Assembly (NCBI GenBank): GCA_027943335.1
Contig: BSBK01014767.1
Location: 2,501 to 66,500 of the forward strand
Reading direction: 5' to 3'
Source of the DNA: Chamaecyparis obtusa
Lineage: Eukaryota > Streptophyta > Pinopsida > Cupressales > Cupressaceae
DNA length: 64,000 bases
The translations under genes and the position numbers were made by a program. Positions within the stretch are counted from its first letter, which is position 1, and each line of letters begins with the position of its first letter. The notes under the pieces are model-generated. The model saw nothing but the letters and a program-made list of their open reading frames with translations, ran no database searches and had not been told where the DNA came from. Below, one piece after another: positions 23,852 through 35,187 of this stretch.

Positions 23852-26800
23852 TTATAGAGAGAATCCAAAATTTGATAGAAAATCAGAATGTACCTTCATT
23901 ATTAGTGCCAGGGTTCTGTCCCAACTTTCTTGCAGGATCTTACATGTTTGTATTGCAATTTGGACTTCTGCAGAGAGTTCAATCATGTGATCTGCTATAG
24001 AGAAATGATTGTCATGAATCAATGTTTTGGAATGTTCAATGTGCTTATACATTGTATTCATGATGGGAAGGATCATGTGTTGGATGTCTAGCAGTGTGGA
24101 CCAGATCCTTGTGTCTTCTTTCAGTAGATCAGACTGCATATTTGATAGGTGTGAAATTTTCATGTGATGAGCAGAGCTTGAACTTGGTTCAAGTTGCAGC
24201 TTCTGTATGCTAATCTTCATATCCTCATCCATTTTATTCATTTTATCTTTAACATCCTTTGTGAACTCGACAATATTGCACAATCTGGCCAAAAGAGAGG
24301 TAGCATTCGAATAGATAGATTTAGTGTTTGACAAAACTAAAGACAATTCTACTTGGTTAATAGCTATGTGCTGAGCAATGTGCTCAAGCACTTTATTGTT
24401 GAATCTCTTCTCGGCTCTTTCAACTAATTTTTCTGTCCCAAATGAATCCTCATTGTATTTATCAACTGCTTCTGCTAATTGTAACAAAACATGTTGGGAG
24501 GAGTCTACTTTAATGCCTAATGCATCAGACAAAATGTCCTTAGCATCCTTGATGATTTGATATTCTTTGTCTCTCTCCTCTTTAAGCTTCTTTTGTTTTT
24601 CTTTCCTTTGGAGGATCTCACCTATATTTTGCATTTGGTTCGCTGATAGATTTGCAAAATCTAATGTAGGAATCTCTATCTCTTCATCTAGGTCTATATC
24701 CTCTACTACATTCTTACCCAAAAATTTTATACTTGGTAGAGCCTTAGGCTTATCTGAACTTAATGCTTTGGTAGTAGTGACAGTAGATAAAGTAGGGCTG
24801 GCTATAGATACTGGTATACTTTCTACTGGAGAGCTTAAAATATTTACACTTGAAGATTCAAAAATTGGAAAACTTACTACTGGAAAACTTGATGATGCGG
24901 GAGACTGCAACTCGGTAGAAGAAATGGTAGCTGCTTCTGTTGTTGCTATGGATGATTGGACAAATGTGGAAGTTGTCACAACCATGCTTGAAGGTGTCTC
25001 CGAACTGGATATAGAAACTTTTACTGGAGAGGTAGGAAGGGATGCAATGACTTCTCCTGCTATCCTCACAGTATCATCTACCTCAGTGTCTTCTTCTTGT
25101 TCATCACTGTCATCTTCAATATCTTTTATTATTACTATTTCAATACTCGGTTGGTGAAGGTGGTATATGTTCTTCCATGTGGCATTTGCAACCTTCACAA
25201 CCGATTCAATATTGTTAATCAAAATCAAACAAGTATTGAACTTTAATGTCATCTTACTTTCATTTTCTTTTAATGCCTTCTTTACTTCATCATTTTTCAA
25301 GCTCGGCATCAACTGTCTCAGGGTTTGATCAAATATGTCTATCACAGTTTGCTTTGCATTACTCCATCTCATTTTTATTGGATTTAATAGAACTACTGGA
25401 ACCTGTGGGGCTATTTTTTCAGGAGAGTATTTCCACTGTCCCATCTTTTCAATAACAGCATCTTCTATTTCCTTCTGTTCTATTTCCGATCTGGTTTCAT
25501 ATTTTAAGGATTTTATGTTACTTACTCCAGATCCTGATCCGTCTCTAAAGAGTTTGAGCTTTTCTTGAAGGTTTAGAGGAGGCCTTTTGAATACTATGTC
25601 TTTATCTGCCTTGTCTTCCTTGTCTGCCTTACCTCTTGTATTTCTCCTTGTAAATACAACAGTGGGAGGCTTAGGTGCCTTAGTGATGAAAACCTTTCCT
25701 TTCTTCTTTGCAGGTTCTGGTTCCTCTGTTTTCTCATCCTTTTCCTCTTCTTCTTCATCTTTTTCTTCTTTGTCCTTGGTTATCATTTGCATTTTGGCTA
25801 TCCTCTTCTTTCCTTTGTTTACCGCCTGTGGAAGCTTTATGCTTAGTTCAATTCTCACCTTAGCTTCATCATATGTTCCAAAATATGGAGCTTTGGGATT
25901 GACAGGCTGATTAAGAAGAGCTTCAATGATATTCTTGGTTTCATCAATATTTACCTCATAAGGAAGAGGTTTTACATATACAGTCCTCAGTTTAACTGCT
26001 TGAATATATACATTATCACAATCCACCATAAAACAAATGTCATCTTTGTAATCTTCCACCAACTTCTATAGAATCCAGAATCTGTCATTCATTTTCTCTT
26101 TGAAAGACTCAAAATAATTATCCATGATGCTTTCAAAATTTTCACCCATTTCTGAGATGTATTCATTTATTTCATAGAGGACTGGCACATCTTTTCTCCA
26201 TACAACTTTTCCTTTAGAAGGGAAGAATTTCTAAACATAGAAGAATAAACAGACCAATAAGGATCCAAACTTACATGGATTGTTTTTGGAAGTTTTAATG
26301 CTTTCCATGTTTTTGTTAAACTGCTTTAACAATAAGTCTGCTAGGTCAAATGTTAAGTTATTCTTGACCACTTTGTATGCTAGGTCAATAGCTTCACAGG
26401 AGACACTATTCTGTCGACTAGAACTGTAAATCTTATGGGCAATAATGTGTGTACCAAACTTCAGTTCAGCATCGGTAATGCTGCTAACTTTCATGCCTCT
26501 ACCGTCCCACTCGGCTAGGGTTTTCTTCTCTAGTTCCATCCGACCTAGGGTTTTGGTAGTTTTTGCTTTGTTCAACATGGGAAGACCGGTGATTTTTTGA
26601 ATCATCTTCTTTGTGATCTCTATAGGTTTCTCAAGCCAAATCTTGCCATCATGTACACGGCTGAGAATGTATCTAACCAATTTATCTCAAAAGTTTTGAG
26701 GTAGATGTGCAATGTGAACTAAACCTTTATCTTCCAGATGTTTGTGCTTGGGTTTCAGAATACCATCCACACACAGTTCCTCACGCACAATATCTAGTTC

Positions 26801-27004
26801 TAGGTTCCCCATTTCATGAATTGAACAGTTAAAATGATTGCGGATATGGTTAATAAGCAGTACCTTAGGAGGAATTTGAGATTGAGCTCTATTCGGATCT
26901 AGGGCTGCTGCAATTGCGGGCACGATCTTGAAATCTGGTGCTTTCCATTCCCCTTGGACTAACATATCAGATCCTTTCTTCGTTGAAGTGCTGGATGATG
27001 CCAT
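23852..27004 (-). pseudogene. Large unrecognised protein frame, about 1050 codons (ORF2)
   Basis: A single minus-strand frame from ATG at 27004 (MASSSTSTKKGSDML) to the stop at 23852, broken only by stops at 26687 (TGA), 26231 (TAG) and 26066 (TAG). All three are explained by C-to-T change at CGA or CAG codons. The N-terminal 350 residues look globular, with HDGKIWLEKPIEITKKMI and ITGLPMLNK; I have a vague memory of similar text in plant transposon-associated proteins but cannot name a family. Next comes a Lys/Glu-rich charged stretch (EKDEEEEEKDEK, then PAKKKGK) that could direct nuclear entry. Then a globular part, a Ser/Thr/Pro-rich linker and a helical C-terminus rich in Leu, Ile and His. 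No Asp-Ser-Gly, YxDD, RNase H or integrase motif was seen. Function unknown. Confidence 0.75.
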
Positions 27005-27421
27005 GGTAGCTCACAGAAAATTCCTTTTGTAAAAGTATTGAATCGCTGGGTTGCTCTTGAAATTTTCTTCTCTCAAAGTGATAAAGATTCGCGGTGAAGA
27101 ATGAGTTCGATTACTTTCTTTTTGTTTACAACTCTGTCATTAATGCTCAGTACAAATTAGGGTATGAATTCTGACAGACTGTCACCCACTAAGAATTAAT
27201 TGCTCGGTAAAGACTTTGCAACTTGGTGAACTTGAGAATTCATATTGCTCCGACCTCGCTCGGTAAAGACAGGTACCGACCTTGCTCGGTGAAGACTGAT
27301 ACCGACCTCCCTGTGATCTTACTGCATCTTGCATGCTGATTTAGATCTTTCTTTTAATTTTGGTTCTAGAACTACTTGAGATTGATCTATGAGAATACAG
27401 TTCCAGTGCTTTCTTGGAAAT
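27005..27421 (-). promoter_or_regulatory. Leader between the two frames of the non-autonomous element
   Basis: A 417-bp stretch on the same strand with no long frame. It holds three CTCGGT (ACCGAG on the transcribed strand) motifs at about 27202, 27258 and 27284, like those in the LTR. Just before the ORF2 start is a purine-rich run (GAGAGAAGAAAATTTCAAG, about 27067) typical of plant 5' leaders. It may be the leader of a separate ORF2 transcript or an intron boundary; the sequence does not decide. Confidence 0.4.
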
Positions 27422-28615
27422 TTAGTTTGGGTCGGTAGAGCCATCCATTCCATTACTTGGATTGGATTGCTCGGTAGCTTTAGGAATCCATTTTTGTCTT
27501 ACCTGTTTCCTGACCTTAGTTGCTTCATTCTTCTTTCCATCTTCAACTTCACTAGCATTCATGTAGTTTCTGGCTATGTGACCGAGTTTAGTGCATTTGA
27601 AGCATCTTACAGTAGTATCTCTTTTCCTTAGATGATGTTTTATGCAATTCATGCCAATGTGTCCATATTCTCCATAGTAATGACATCTACACCAGGTGTT
27701 GTAGTCCCATCCAAACATTGCTTTCATAATTTGTTCTGCTGGATTAAATGTCTTGGATCTACACTCGGATGCCTTGTGACCTTGTTTGTTACACTTGTGA
27801 CAATTACCTCTGAATCTAGGTTTTTCCCTGCATTCATTTGCTTTGTGACCAGGTTGATTGCAGCTGTAACATTTTCCATTGAATTCTGCTTTTTCATTGT
27901 TCCAACATTTATTTGAAGTATGTCCTATTTTACCACAATGATTACAAGTAGGTTTTTGATTTCTTTGAGTACCTTGCTTAGAGGATTCACCTTCTCCTTT
28001 GTATCCAAGTCCTGCTTTTCATTTTTGCCTATGAAGATTTCGCTCATACAGCTGATTCAAGTCTTCTTGGCTTTTTAGCATTCCTTCATTGATTTGTTTT
28101 TCAGCGTTTAGGTCATCCACCAATCTTAGATTGATTTCCTTTTCAGATCTTAGTTCTTCTCTTGTGCTTTCTATTTCTGATCTTAGATTCAGAATTTCCT
28201 CATTTGTATGAGATATCTGATCAATTAGGTTTTCTAGCTGAAGGGTTTTATTTTGGACTTCAATGTTTCTTCCATCTAATTCATCTTTCAACTTGTTTCT
28301 TTGTTCTAAGATCTCACAGAATCTTGTAGAGTGTAGCTCTTGTTCTCTTTTCAATTTTCTCACTTCTTCCTACAGAGACCCATTCTTTTCTAGGAGTTCT
28401 TTGATAGCATTGTTTGCTTCATCTGAGTTATTTGAGGGAAAAAGATCTTCAATCTTTTCTTCAATGTAAGTCTGATCATTCATCTGATTTGCAAGTTCCT
28501 TCCTTCTTCTTAGGGATTGGGAAAGATGTTCTTTTGTTTCTTTGAGTTTAGCTATGGCCATTTCCAGATCTAGCTTTTCATTTTCAATCACCTTGTTCAG
28601 TTTGAATACCTCCAT
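27422..28615 (-). pseudogene. Gag-like coiled-coil protein with five zinc-knuckle units (ORF1)
   Basis: The frame starts at ATG 28615 (MEVFKLNKVIENEK), 52 bp from the primer site, where gag is expected. The first 200 residues are heptad-like, with long Glu/Lys/Leu runs (LEQRNKLKDELDGRN and similar). Then come five CCHC-type units: CNHCGKIGHTSNKC, CYSCNQPGHKANEC and CHKCNKQGHKASEC are intact; a fourth (CHYYGEYGHIGMNC) has Tyr for the second Cys; the fifth (CFKCTKLGHIARNY) has Tyr for the last Cys. Stops at 28370 (TAG) and 28019 (TGA) fit C-to-T change. It probably binds nucleic acid. Most copia Gags carry one knuckle, and a typical capsid fold is not evident. Confidence 0.8.
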
Positions 28616-28667
28616 TGTCCTGGATCTTTGCTCAAGCTAGTTAAGCTTTACCTTGAGAACCAATGCT

Positions 28668-28679
28668 ACTCTGATACCA
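28668..28679 (-). promoter_or_regulatory. Primer binding site of the non-autonomous element
   Basis: Minus strand TGGTATCAGAGT, 2 bp from the 5' LTR. It matches the initiator tRNA-Met type with one change at the last base. Confidence 0.87.
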
Positions 28680-28681
28680 AT

Positions 28682-29784
28682 TGTTGGAAATATTCAGGAA
28701 TTAACCAAGTTACTGAGAGGGGAGGGGTGAATCATTAACTCCAAATTTTCTTTCAATTTAACATGTAATTTACTTTTAACCTTTGCATACAGAAAGCATG
28801 AAACTTAAAAGCATTCACAATAATGACACATAGATTTGGTTACCTAGAAACCTTCCAAAAGAAAGTAAAACTGGGGTGGGGATGAAACCCACAAAGCTTT
28901 AATACTGCAGAATAAAGTTGGCCGGTTAAGGCTTACAATTTGATCACTTCTGATGATCTGCCCTGTTAGGAGCAATAAGGATTGCTAAATCCACCCTGTT
29001 AAAGGATTTACAAACATACAATGAAGTATGCACTTGGTAAAGAGATTTTACAAAAGACTGTTAAGTCTACCCGGTTAAAGGATTTAGTACTGATTCACCT
29101 GTTAGGATGAAATAGTAGATCTCTGGCTTTGCAACTGGATTGCTGATTGAGATTCGCTGATGTACTGATCACCTTCTGTGATGAATTTGTCTTTGTTGTT
29201 CCTTATACTTCTGAAGCCCTTTGTAATTCGCTTATCTCTGCCTTTCTTTCTTTTCACATATATGTTTCTTACTTACATTTTACATTTTTACAACATTGTT
29301 TATATACAAGTCTTAAACAATTAATTACAATTACAATTACAAAGTCAGCTTGACAAATAAACATAAGTGCTACTAAGTCGGCCCAAGTATGGTTACATGG
29401 TTCCTGCAAACTAACTCGGTGACTTTCTGATACTCGGTGTCCACTACATTACTCGGCATCATCATGCACTTGGTAGAAGTGAAGGCACGGTTCATACTGA
29501 TCACTCGGTAGGTTTTGAACTTGGTAAATACTGGTGACTTGGTAGACATGATGTTACTTGGTTTACACTGTCCTGTTCGGTTTGTACTAGCTTGCTCAGT
29601 TTGCACTGTCTGCTCGGTTTGCACTGTCTACTTAGTTTACACTGTCTGCTCGGTTTGCACTATCTACTCAGTTTGCACTATCTGCTCGGTTTGCACTGTC
29701 TGCTCGGTTTGCACTGTCTGCTCGGTTTGCACTCAGAATGCAAATAAGTGTTGTCACTAGTGGCAATTCTACTTAATGCCAATA
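28682..29784 (-). repeat. 5' LTR of the non-autonomous element
   Basis: Plus-strand left edge TGTTGGAAATATTC; right edge AATGCCAATA (expected CA mutated to TA). It is 126 bp longer than its partner because of the tandem array at 29595-29733, which lies in the U3 part. The plus-strand frame rich in Val-Cys-Thr across this array is an artefact. Confidence 0.92.
29595..29733. repeat. 18-bp tandem array in the U3 of the 5' LTR
   Basis: Eight consecutive units of the form CTCGGTTTGCACTGTCTG, starting every 18 bp from 29595 to 29721, the last one partial. The other LTR has one unit at the matching place. Units differ by single changes (CTCAG, CTTAG, TATCTA). Confidence 0.95.
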
Positions 29785-30315
29785 GTAAGATGATGGGAAA
29801 AGTGTGTAGAGTCATCATTGATTCCCGGTCTATTGAAAACATTATGTTAGAGGAAGCAGTCAGAAAACTAAACATGACAAGGATACCCCACACTAATCCT
29901 TACAAGGTCACATGGCTGAATAAAGGCCAACATGTCTTAGTAAATGAGTAGGCTTGGGTGGAGTTCTCAATTGGAAGGTATAAGGACAAGGTATTGTGTG
30001 ATGTGTTACCTATGGATGCATGTCACCTGCTCCTAGGTAGACCATGGCAATTTGACTGCCAAGCTATGCATAATGGAGTGAAGAACTCTTACACATTCAA
30101 GAAGGATAATGTGACTTTCAAAATTTAGTCACTATTAGAGGACGCGGAGGTGAAGACATAAGGTCCTAATGTACTCATGGTTGGTGAAAAAAAGTTCTTA
30201 GAAGCCATGGAAGAAGGAGAAGGAATTTCCTTTGCATTGGTGTTAAGACCAAGAGAGGTAGATGAAGGTAAGGCAACCAAGAATCTAGAGTTACCTAAGG
30301 AGATACAAAGCATGT
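29785..30315 (+). pseudogene. Chromovirus protease region
   Basis: It resumes the chromovirus after the insertion. KVCRVIIDSRSIENIM shows the aspartic protease site with Gly changed to Arg (DSRS for DSGS). Later text LLLGRPWQFDCQAMHNGVKN is the usual end of this domain. Stops at 29949, 30126 and 30159 break the frame. The region before reverse transcriptase (LPKEIQSML) follows. Confidence 0.83.
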
Positions 30316-31110
30316 TGTAGACTTATGAAGGTATAGTAAGCTATGGACAACCATCAATATTAACCCCTAAAAGAGACATAAGTCATAGGATAGAATTTAT
30401 ACCAGGAGCTACCCTACCAAAAAAGGCAGCCTACAAGATGACCCCTCAACAAAATGAGGAAATTGCTAGACAAATACAAGAACTCCTAAGACAAGGTATT
30501 ATTAGAAAGAGCATTAGCCCATGTGCCATACCCACTATCCTAGCACCTAAGAAAGGAGGAACTTGGAAGCTTTGTACTGATCCAAGGGAAATACATAAGA
30601 TGACCATTAGATATAGGTTCCCTATTCCTAGGATTGAAGACCTAATGGATTGTCTAGGTGAAGCCAAGTATTTTGCCAAGATAGACTTAAATAGTGGTTA
30701 TCACCAAATTAGGATACATGAAGGAGATGAGTGGAAAATGGCCTTCAAAACCAATGAAGGTGTGTATGAATGGCTTGTCATGCCATTTGGACTATCTAAT
30801 GCCCCCTCCACATTCATGACACTCATGAATGAAGTCCTGAAAGACTACATTGGAAAATTTGAACTAGTATATCTTGATGATATACTAATTTATAGAAAGA
30901 GACAAGGTGAGCACCTCCAACACCTAGAGAATATTATCAAGAAGCTGCATGATGCGAAATTGATGATCAACTTAGAGAAGTGTGAGTTCATCAACATAGA
31001 TCTAGTGTACCTTGGGTTTGTTTTATCTCATGGCAATCTGAAAATGGACATTAGCAAAGTGGAAGCCAACATAAGTTGGCCTACTCCAAGGACAACAAAA
31101 TATTTAAGAA
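30316..31110 (+). pseudogene. Chromovirus reverse transcriptase
   Basis: A long open stretch. Motifs in order: PSILTPKRDISHRIEFIPGA, RQGIIRKSISPCAIPTILA, KKGGTWKLCTDPREIHKMT, YFAKIDLNSGYHQIRIHEGD, EWLVMPFGLSNAPSTFM, catalytic YLDDILIY (about 30869), CEFINIDLVYLGFVLSHG. This part is open from 30438 to 31454, the best-preserved coding stretch of the element. Confidence 0.93.
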
Positions 31111-31811
31111 GTTTTCATTTCCTTGCTCAATATTATAGAAAGTTTATAAGGAAATTCAGTGCTATTTGTGCTCCTATGTTGGACACCATTAAAGGAGGCA
31201 TGCAGACTAAATTTGTATGGAATGAACAAGATAAAAAGAGCTTTGATTTGTTGAAGGAAAAGATTTCTACACAACCTATTTTAGTTTTTCTAAGCTTTGA
31301 GAAGCTATTCACCATAGAGTGTGATGCAAGCAATGTGGCTATTGGAGCTGTTTTAAGCCAAGAGGGTAGACTAGTGGCTTTTCATTCAGAGAAGTTAAGT
31401 GAAGCTAAGAAGAATTATTCTTCTTATGAACTTGAAATGTATGCATTAGTATAGGCCTTTAAAGGAAATGGAGGCACTATTTTCTTCCCAAGGAGTTCAT
31501 AGTCTATTCAGACAACCAAGCGCTAAGTTTCTTGAACTCTCAAGAGAAACTCACTCATAAGCACATGAAGTGGGTTGAATACATGGAAGCATAAAAATTT
31601 AACATGAAGCACAAGAAAGGAGTACTCAACAAGGTGGAACATGCCTTGAGTAGGAGAGCTCTTACCATTCAAGAGATTTAGTTGAAGAGCATGGGAATAG
31701 ATAAATTCAAAGATCTATATGTTGATGATGAATATTTTACAGACATTTAAAAGGTATGTGCTGAATACAAGAATCATTTCCATAGAAAATATGCTGAATA
31801 TAATTTGAAAA
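31111..31811 (+). pseudogene. Chromovirus RNase H
   Basis: FHFLAQYYRKFIRKFSAIC leads into FVWNEQDKKSFDLLKEKIS, then FTIECDASNVAIGAVLSQEG with the catalytic Asp, FHSEKLSEAKKNYSSYELEM. A TAG at 31452 follows YALV. Past it, the text (SQEKLTHKHMKWVEYM in a shifted frame) shows a frameshift of a few bases near 31470. It would degrade the RNA of the RNA/DNA hybrid. Confidence 0.87.
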
Positions 31812-32760
31812 GTGATCTCTTATTTAAGGGAAATCAATTGTGTCCCTAGAGGATCTATTAGAGAGAATTTTATTCGAGAAAAGCACAATGGTGCATTGAG
31901 TGGTCACTTTGGGATCACTAAGACCCAAGAACTTATTCAAAGGTTCTATTATTGGCCAAGAATTAACCTTGATGTTAGAAGGTATGTTGAAAATTGCATT
32001 GTGTGTCAAAAGGCCAAAGGAACCTCTTCAAATTGAAGCCTATATCAACCATTACCTATTCCCACTAGGCCATGGGAATGCTTGAGCATGGACTTTGTAG
32101 TTGGGATACCCAAGATAAGATAAGGCATGGATAGTTTTTATGTAGTTGTGGATAGATTCAATAGCATGGCTCATTTTGTGCCATCCAAGACAACTAATGA
32201 TGTCAGCCAAATAGCCTCTCTCTTCTTCAAAGAGATAGTAAGAATCCATGGGTTACCATTGAGTATTGTGCCAAATAGAGACACCAAGTTTATGGGTCAC
32301 TTTTGGAAGACTCTTTGGAAAAGATTGGGCACTAATTTATCCTTTGGTTCTACATACTATCCTCAAATAGATGGTCAGACTGAAGTGGTAAATAGAAGCC
32401 TTGGAAATCTATTAAGATGCTTGATCAAGGAATATGGTAAACAATGGGATCATTTGATTGGACAGGCTGAGTATGCATATAATGACATTGTGAATAGGTC
32501 AACAGGGAAGAGCCCCTTTAAAATTGTATATGGCCTACATCTTAGAGGAGTCTATGAGCCCCTTTAAAATTGTATATGGCCTACATCTTAAAGGATGGAG
32601 TGAAGGGAATTTGTTATGCTGATGATTTTGCTTATGCAATGGAGGAGATTCATGACACAATCAGGAAGACTTTGACAAAAAATACTATGAAGCATAAGAC
32701 TAAAGTTGATGAGAGTAGAAGAGAAATAAAATTCAATGTGGGAGACTAAGTGATGGTGCA
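31812..32760 (+). pseudogene. Chromovirus integrase
   Basis: A zinc-binding region (HNGALSGHFGITKTQELI, then CIVCQKAKG) is followed by the core: Asp in SMDFVVGIPK, VDRFNSMAHFVPSKT, then IVPNRDTKFMGHFW, where the second catalytic Asp (normally SDRD) is Asn, and Glu in DGQTEVVNRSLGN. A 46-bp tandem duplication at 32511-32602 (start of each copy AGCCCCTTTAAAATTG) disrupts the region after FKIVYGLHL. Dead by both changes. Confidence 0.9.
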
Positions 32761-33033
32761 TCTAAACAAGTCTAGACTATGAAAGGGAGTTCCACACAAG
32801 TTGAAAATGAGGAGGATAGGTCCCAGTCCTATCTTGGCAAAGTATGGGAACAATGCTTATAGAGTGGATTTTCCAGAGGATAGTGGATTGTCCCCAGTCT
32901 TTAATGTTGTAGACCTGGTTCCTTACAAAGGACCACCACTTGATATGGATCAAAGCCCAAATGAAGTCATCCAAGATGTGGAAGAACTCAAACTACCTTC
33001 TCTAATAGTCAAGTAAGCTGATAATATACTGGA
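32761..33033 (+). pseudogene. Chromovirus integrase C-terminus and start of chromodomain
   Basis: LKMRRIGPSPILAKYGNNAY and VFNVVDLVPYKG are the usual integrase tail. LKLPSLIVK then leads to ADNILD, where Copia-A is inserted after CTGGA (33029-33033). The continuation is at 39937. Confidence 0.85.
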
Positions 33034-34233
33034 TGTTAGAAAGTAAAGTCCACCAAGATAACTAAGAGGGGGGGGGTGAATCAGTTATTAGATAATTATA
33101 AACTTTATCAACTTCAACAACATTTAACCATGTAAGCAATGTAATTACCAACCATAGAAAGATATTCATACACAATGACACAATAGCACAAGATATGTTG
33201 ACTAGGGAACCTCTTGATCAAAGACTAAACCCTGGTGGGAATGATGCCCACAAAAGATGCACTAATATAAATATTCCTTGTGAAAGGATGGAATTTGTTG
33301 GGAGTCTTATGAAATACATTCAGTACATATGAATCCCTGTTAGGAGATTTTGAATCCATGTTAAAAGATTCTAACCCTATTAGGAGTTATGGAAGATAGA
33401 AGGATCCACTGCCCAAATAGCTTCAGGGTAAGATCACTGAACACACTATCCAAATGACCTTAATATTATTCAGTAGAATAATATGAAATATGTTACCTTC
33501 TTACTATGCCAAACCGTACTCACTACTACACCAGATCTCAATTCTAGATCTTTGTACTTCGCATGTCTTCCTTCACAATTTCTCTTTCATAACTTCATTA
33601 GCTCTTTTCTTCACTTCATGCTTACATTCACATTCAACCATAACATGCTCACACTTCTTTCACATTTCTACTACTTCTATAATAAAGAAAAACATTCCTT
33701 CCTTTATACCACACTCAAATAATTACAAATGAGTTGGCACACAAATACAAAATAAAAATTTCCACATGCTACATCAAAATTACACAAAATTGTCAGCTTC
33801 CAGATGTAATAACTCTTCACTCATGTGACCTCAAATTTTGTGCTATGAACCACATCACTATCAATGTGTCTCAACCTTCCCTTTAACTGTGCAAAACTAG
33901 ATTCCATCCTGATTAGGAGATATCATCCGATTTCCACAAACCGCTACTCAGGAACACTACCTGAATACTGCTTCCACCAAAATGCTCATAAATTCTATGA
34001 ATAAATGAATTTCTATCTACACTCTTAACCATAGAAAAATAACATATCAAAGAATATAACCTCAACATTGCATAGCTCTATCTACAATATCCCACATGCG
34101 CTAATCAAAACATTGTTTGCTTCTCTGCTAGTCTCCAGAAGATCACTGTGTTGACATCAATGACAATCATAGTCATGAATGCAACAACAACTACTACAAA
34201 ATGATTGCCAACATCCAGCATTCATTCCTAACA
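33034..34233 (-). repeat. 3' LTR of Copia-A
   Basis: Plus-strand edges TGTTAGAAAG and CATTCCTAACA. It is followed on the right by the complement of the polypurine tract (minus strand ATGGGGGAGAT directly before the LTR). Confidence 0.93.
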
Positions 34234-34584
34234 ATCTCCCCCATTTGCATTGATGGAAACATAGATGAAAAACATCCAATGTTCCAAAAATCCAATACTG
34301 CTACTTTGACAAACATTTCAAATCTTGCTTTGTTATCCTATTCAGTTCTCTCCAACAGATGGTACAAGTGGTTTTTCATGTACACTTCTCTCCCATTGAC
34401 ATCAATGATAGAAATTTCATCACTATGTCAACAACAACTTAATGTTAATAGACACTATTCAGAAAATATATTCACAAGAGTCCTCATGACTCAGCTCACA
34501 TACTCCCCCATAGAGGAAGTACAAATATCCAATCTAAAAAGATAGGGCTCATATACCACTAGACGGATGCAACTAACTACATCA
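34234..34584. other. Copia-A polypurine tract and 3' untranslated stretch
   Basis: The minus strand reads GCAAATGGGGGAGAT against the LTR at 34234-34248. The rest, up to the RNase H stop, has no recognised frame. Confidence 0.75.
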
Positions 34585-35187
34585 TTACTCAAAATTAGGG
34601 TGGGGTATAACCCCAAGAATACCTCTCAGATACTCAAATGTATCCTTAGGAAAAGGCTTTGTAAATATGTCTGCTATTTGTTCCTTTGTGATTATGTACT
34701 CCAGTCTGACTTCTTTTTCAGCAACTTTCTCTCTTACAACATGATACTTGATCTCTATATGCTTAGTCTTAGAATGTAAAATAGGATTCTTAGACATACT
34801 AACTATACTGGTGTTGTCACAATGTATGACAATAGTCTCAACAAACCTAATTCCAATATCCTTCAGCATCTGCTTCATCTAAATTATTTGGTTACAATTG
34901 TTTGCTGCTGCTACATACTCTACTTCTATTGTGCTCTGTGAAATACAATTTTTCTTCTTGCTTAGCCAAGAAACTAATCTTCCTCCAAGAAAAAAGGCTC
35001 CACTACTGGTGCTTTTCTTATCATCAACACTACCTCCCCAATCAGCATTTGTATATACACATAGGGTAAAATCATTGGATTTTTCATACCACAATCCATA
35101 GTCCATTGTACCTCTTAAATATCTCAGTATGCTCTTTACTGCTGCATAATGTGACTCTCTAGGTTCAGCTTGAAATCTTGCTACCAT
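34585..35187 (-). pseudogene. Copia-A RNase H
   Basis: Minus-strand text includes AEPRESHYAAVKSILRYLRG, GLWYEKSNDFTLCVYTNADWGG with the catalytic Asp, STSSGAFFLGGRLVSWLSKK, QSTIEVEYVAAANNCNQI, then after a stop at 34879, FVETIVIHCDNTSIVSMSKN, KHIEIKYHVVREKV and IADIFTKPFPKDTFEYLRG. This is the standard copia RNase H end. The tail finishes at a stop at 34585. Confidence 0.93.

Larger units (their letters stand above)
22656..29784 (-). mobile_element. 7.1-kb non-autonomous LTR element with two large protein frames
   Basis: Bounded by target duplication GTAAG (22651-22655 and 29785-29789). LTRs are 977 bp (left, 3' for the element) and 1103 bp (right, 5'). The 126-bp difference is seven extra 18-bp repeat units. 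A primer site at 28668-28679 and a polypurine tract at 23633-23645 are both in place for minus-strand transcription. There is no protease, reverse transcriptase, RNase H or integrase motif. Two protein regions are present: a coiled-coil/zinc-knuckle protein and a frame of about 1050 codons. About 6 LTR differences in 185 bp by eye make it the youngest datable insertion here. Its ends resemble Copia-A and Copia-B. Confidence 0.9.

Noticed and set aside
24567..25910. Plus-strand frames opposite ORF2 (Ser-rich)
   Set aside because: They are antisense shadows of the minus-strand ORF2, which is longer, continues in one frame and lies in the element's orientation.
29515..29760. Plus-strand frame with repeated Val-Cys-Thr pattern
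   Set aside because: It is the translation of the 18-bp LTR array and has no counterpart in the other LTR.
22656..29784. Treating the 7.1-kb block as part of the chromovirus
   Set aside because: It has its own LTRs, opposite orientation and a perfect GTAAG duplication, and the chromovirus frame resumes after it.
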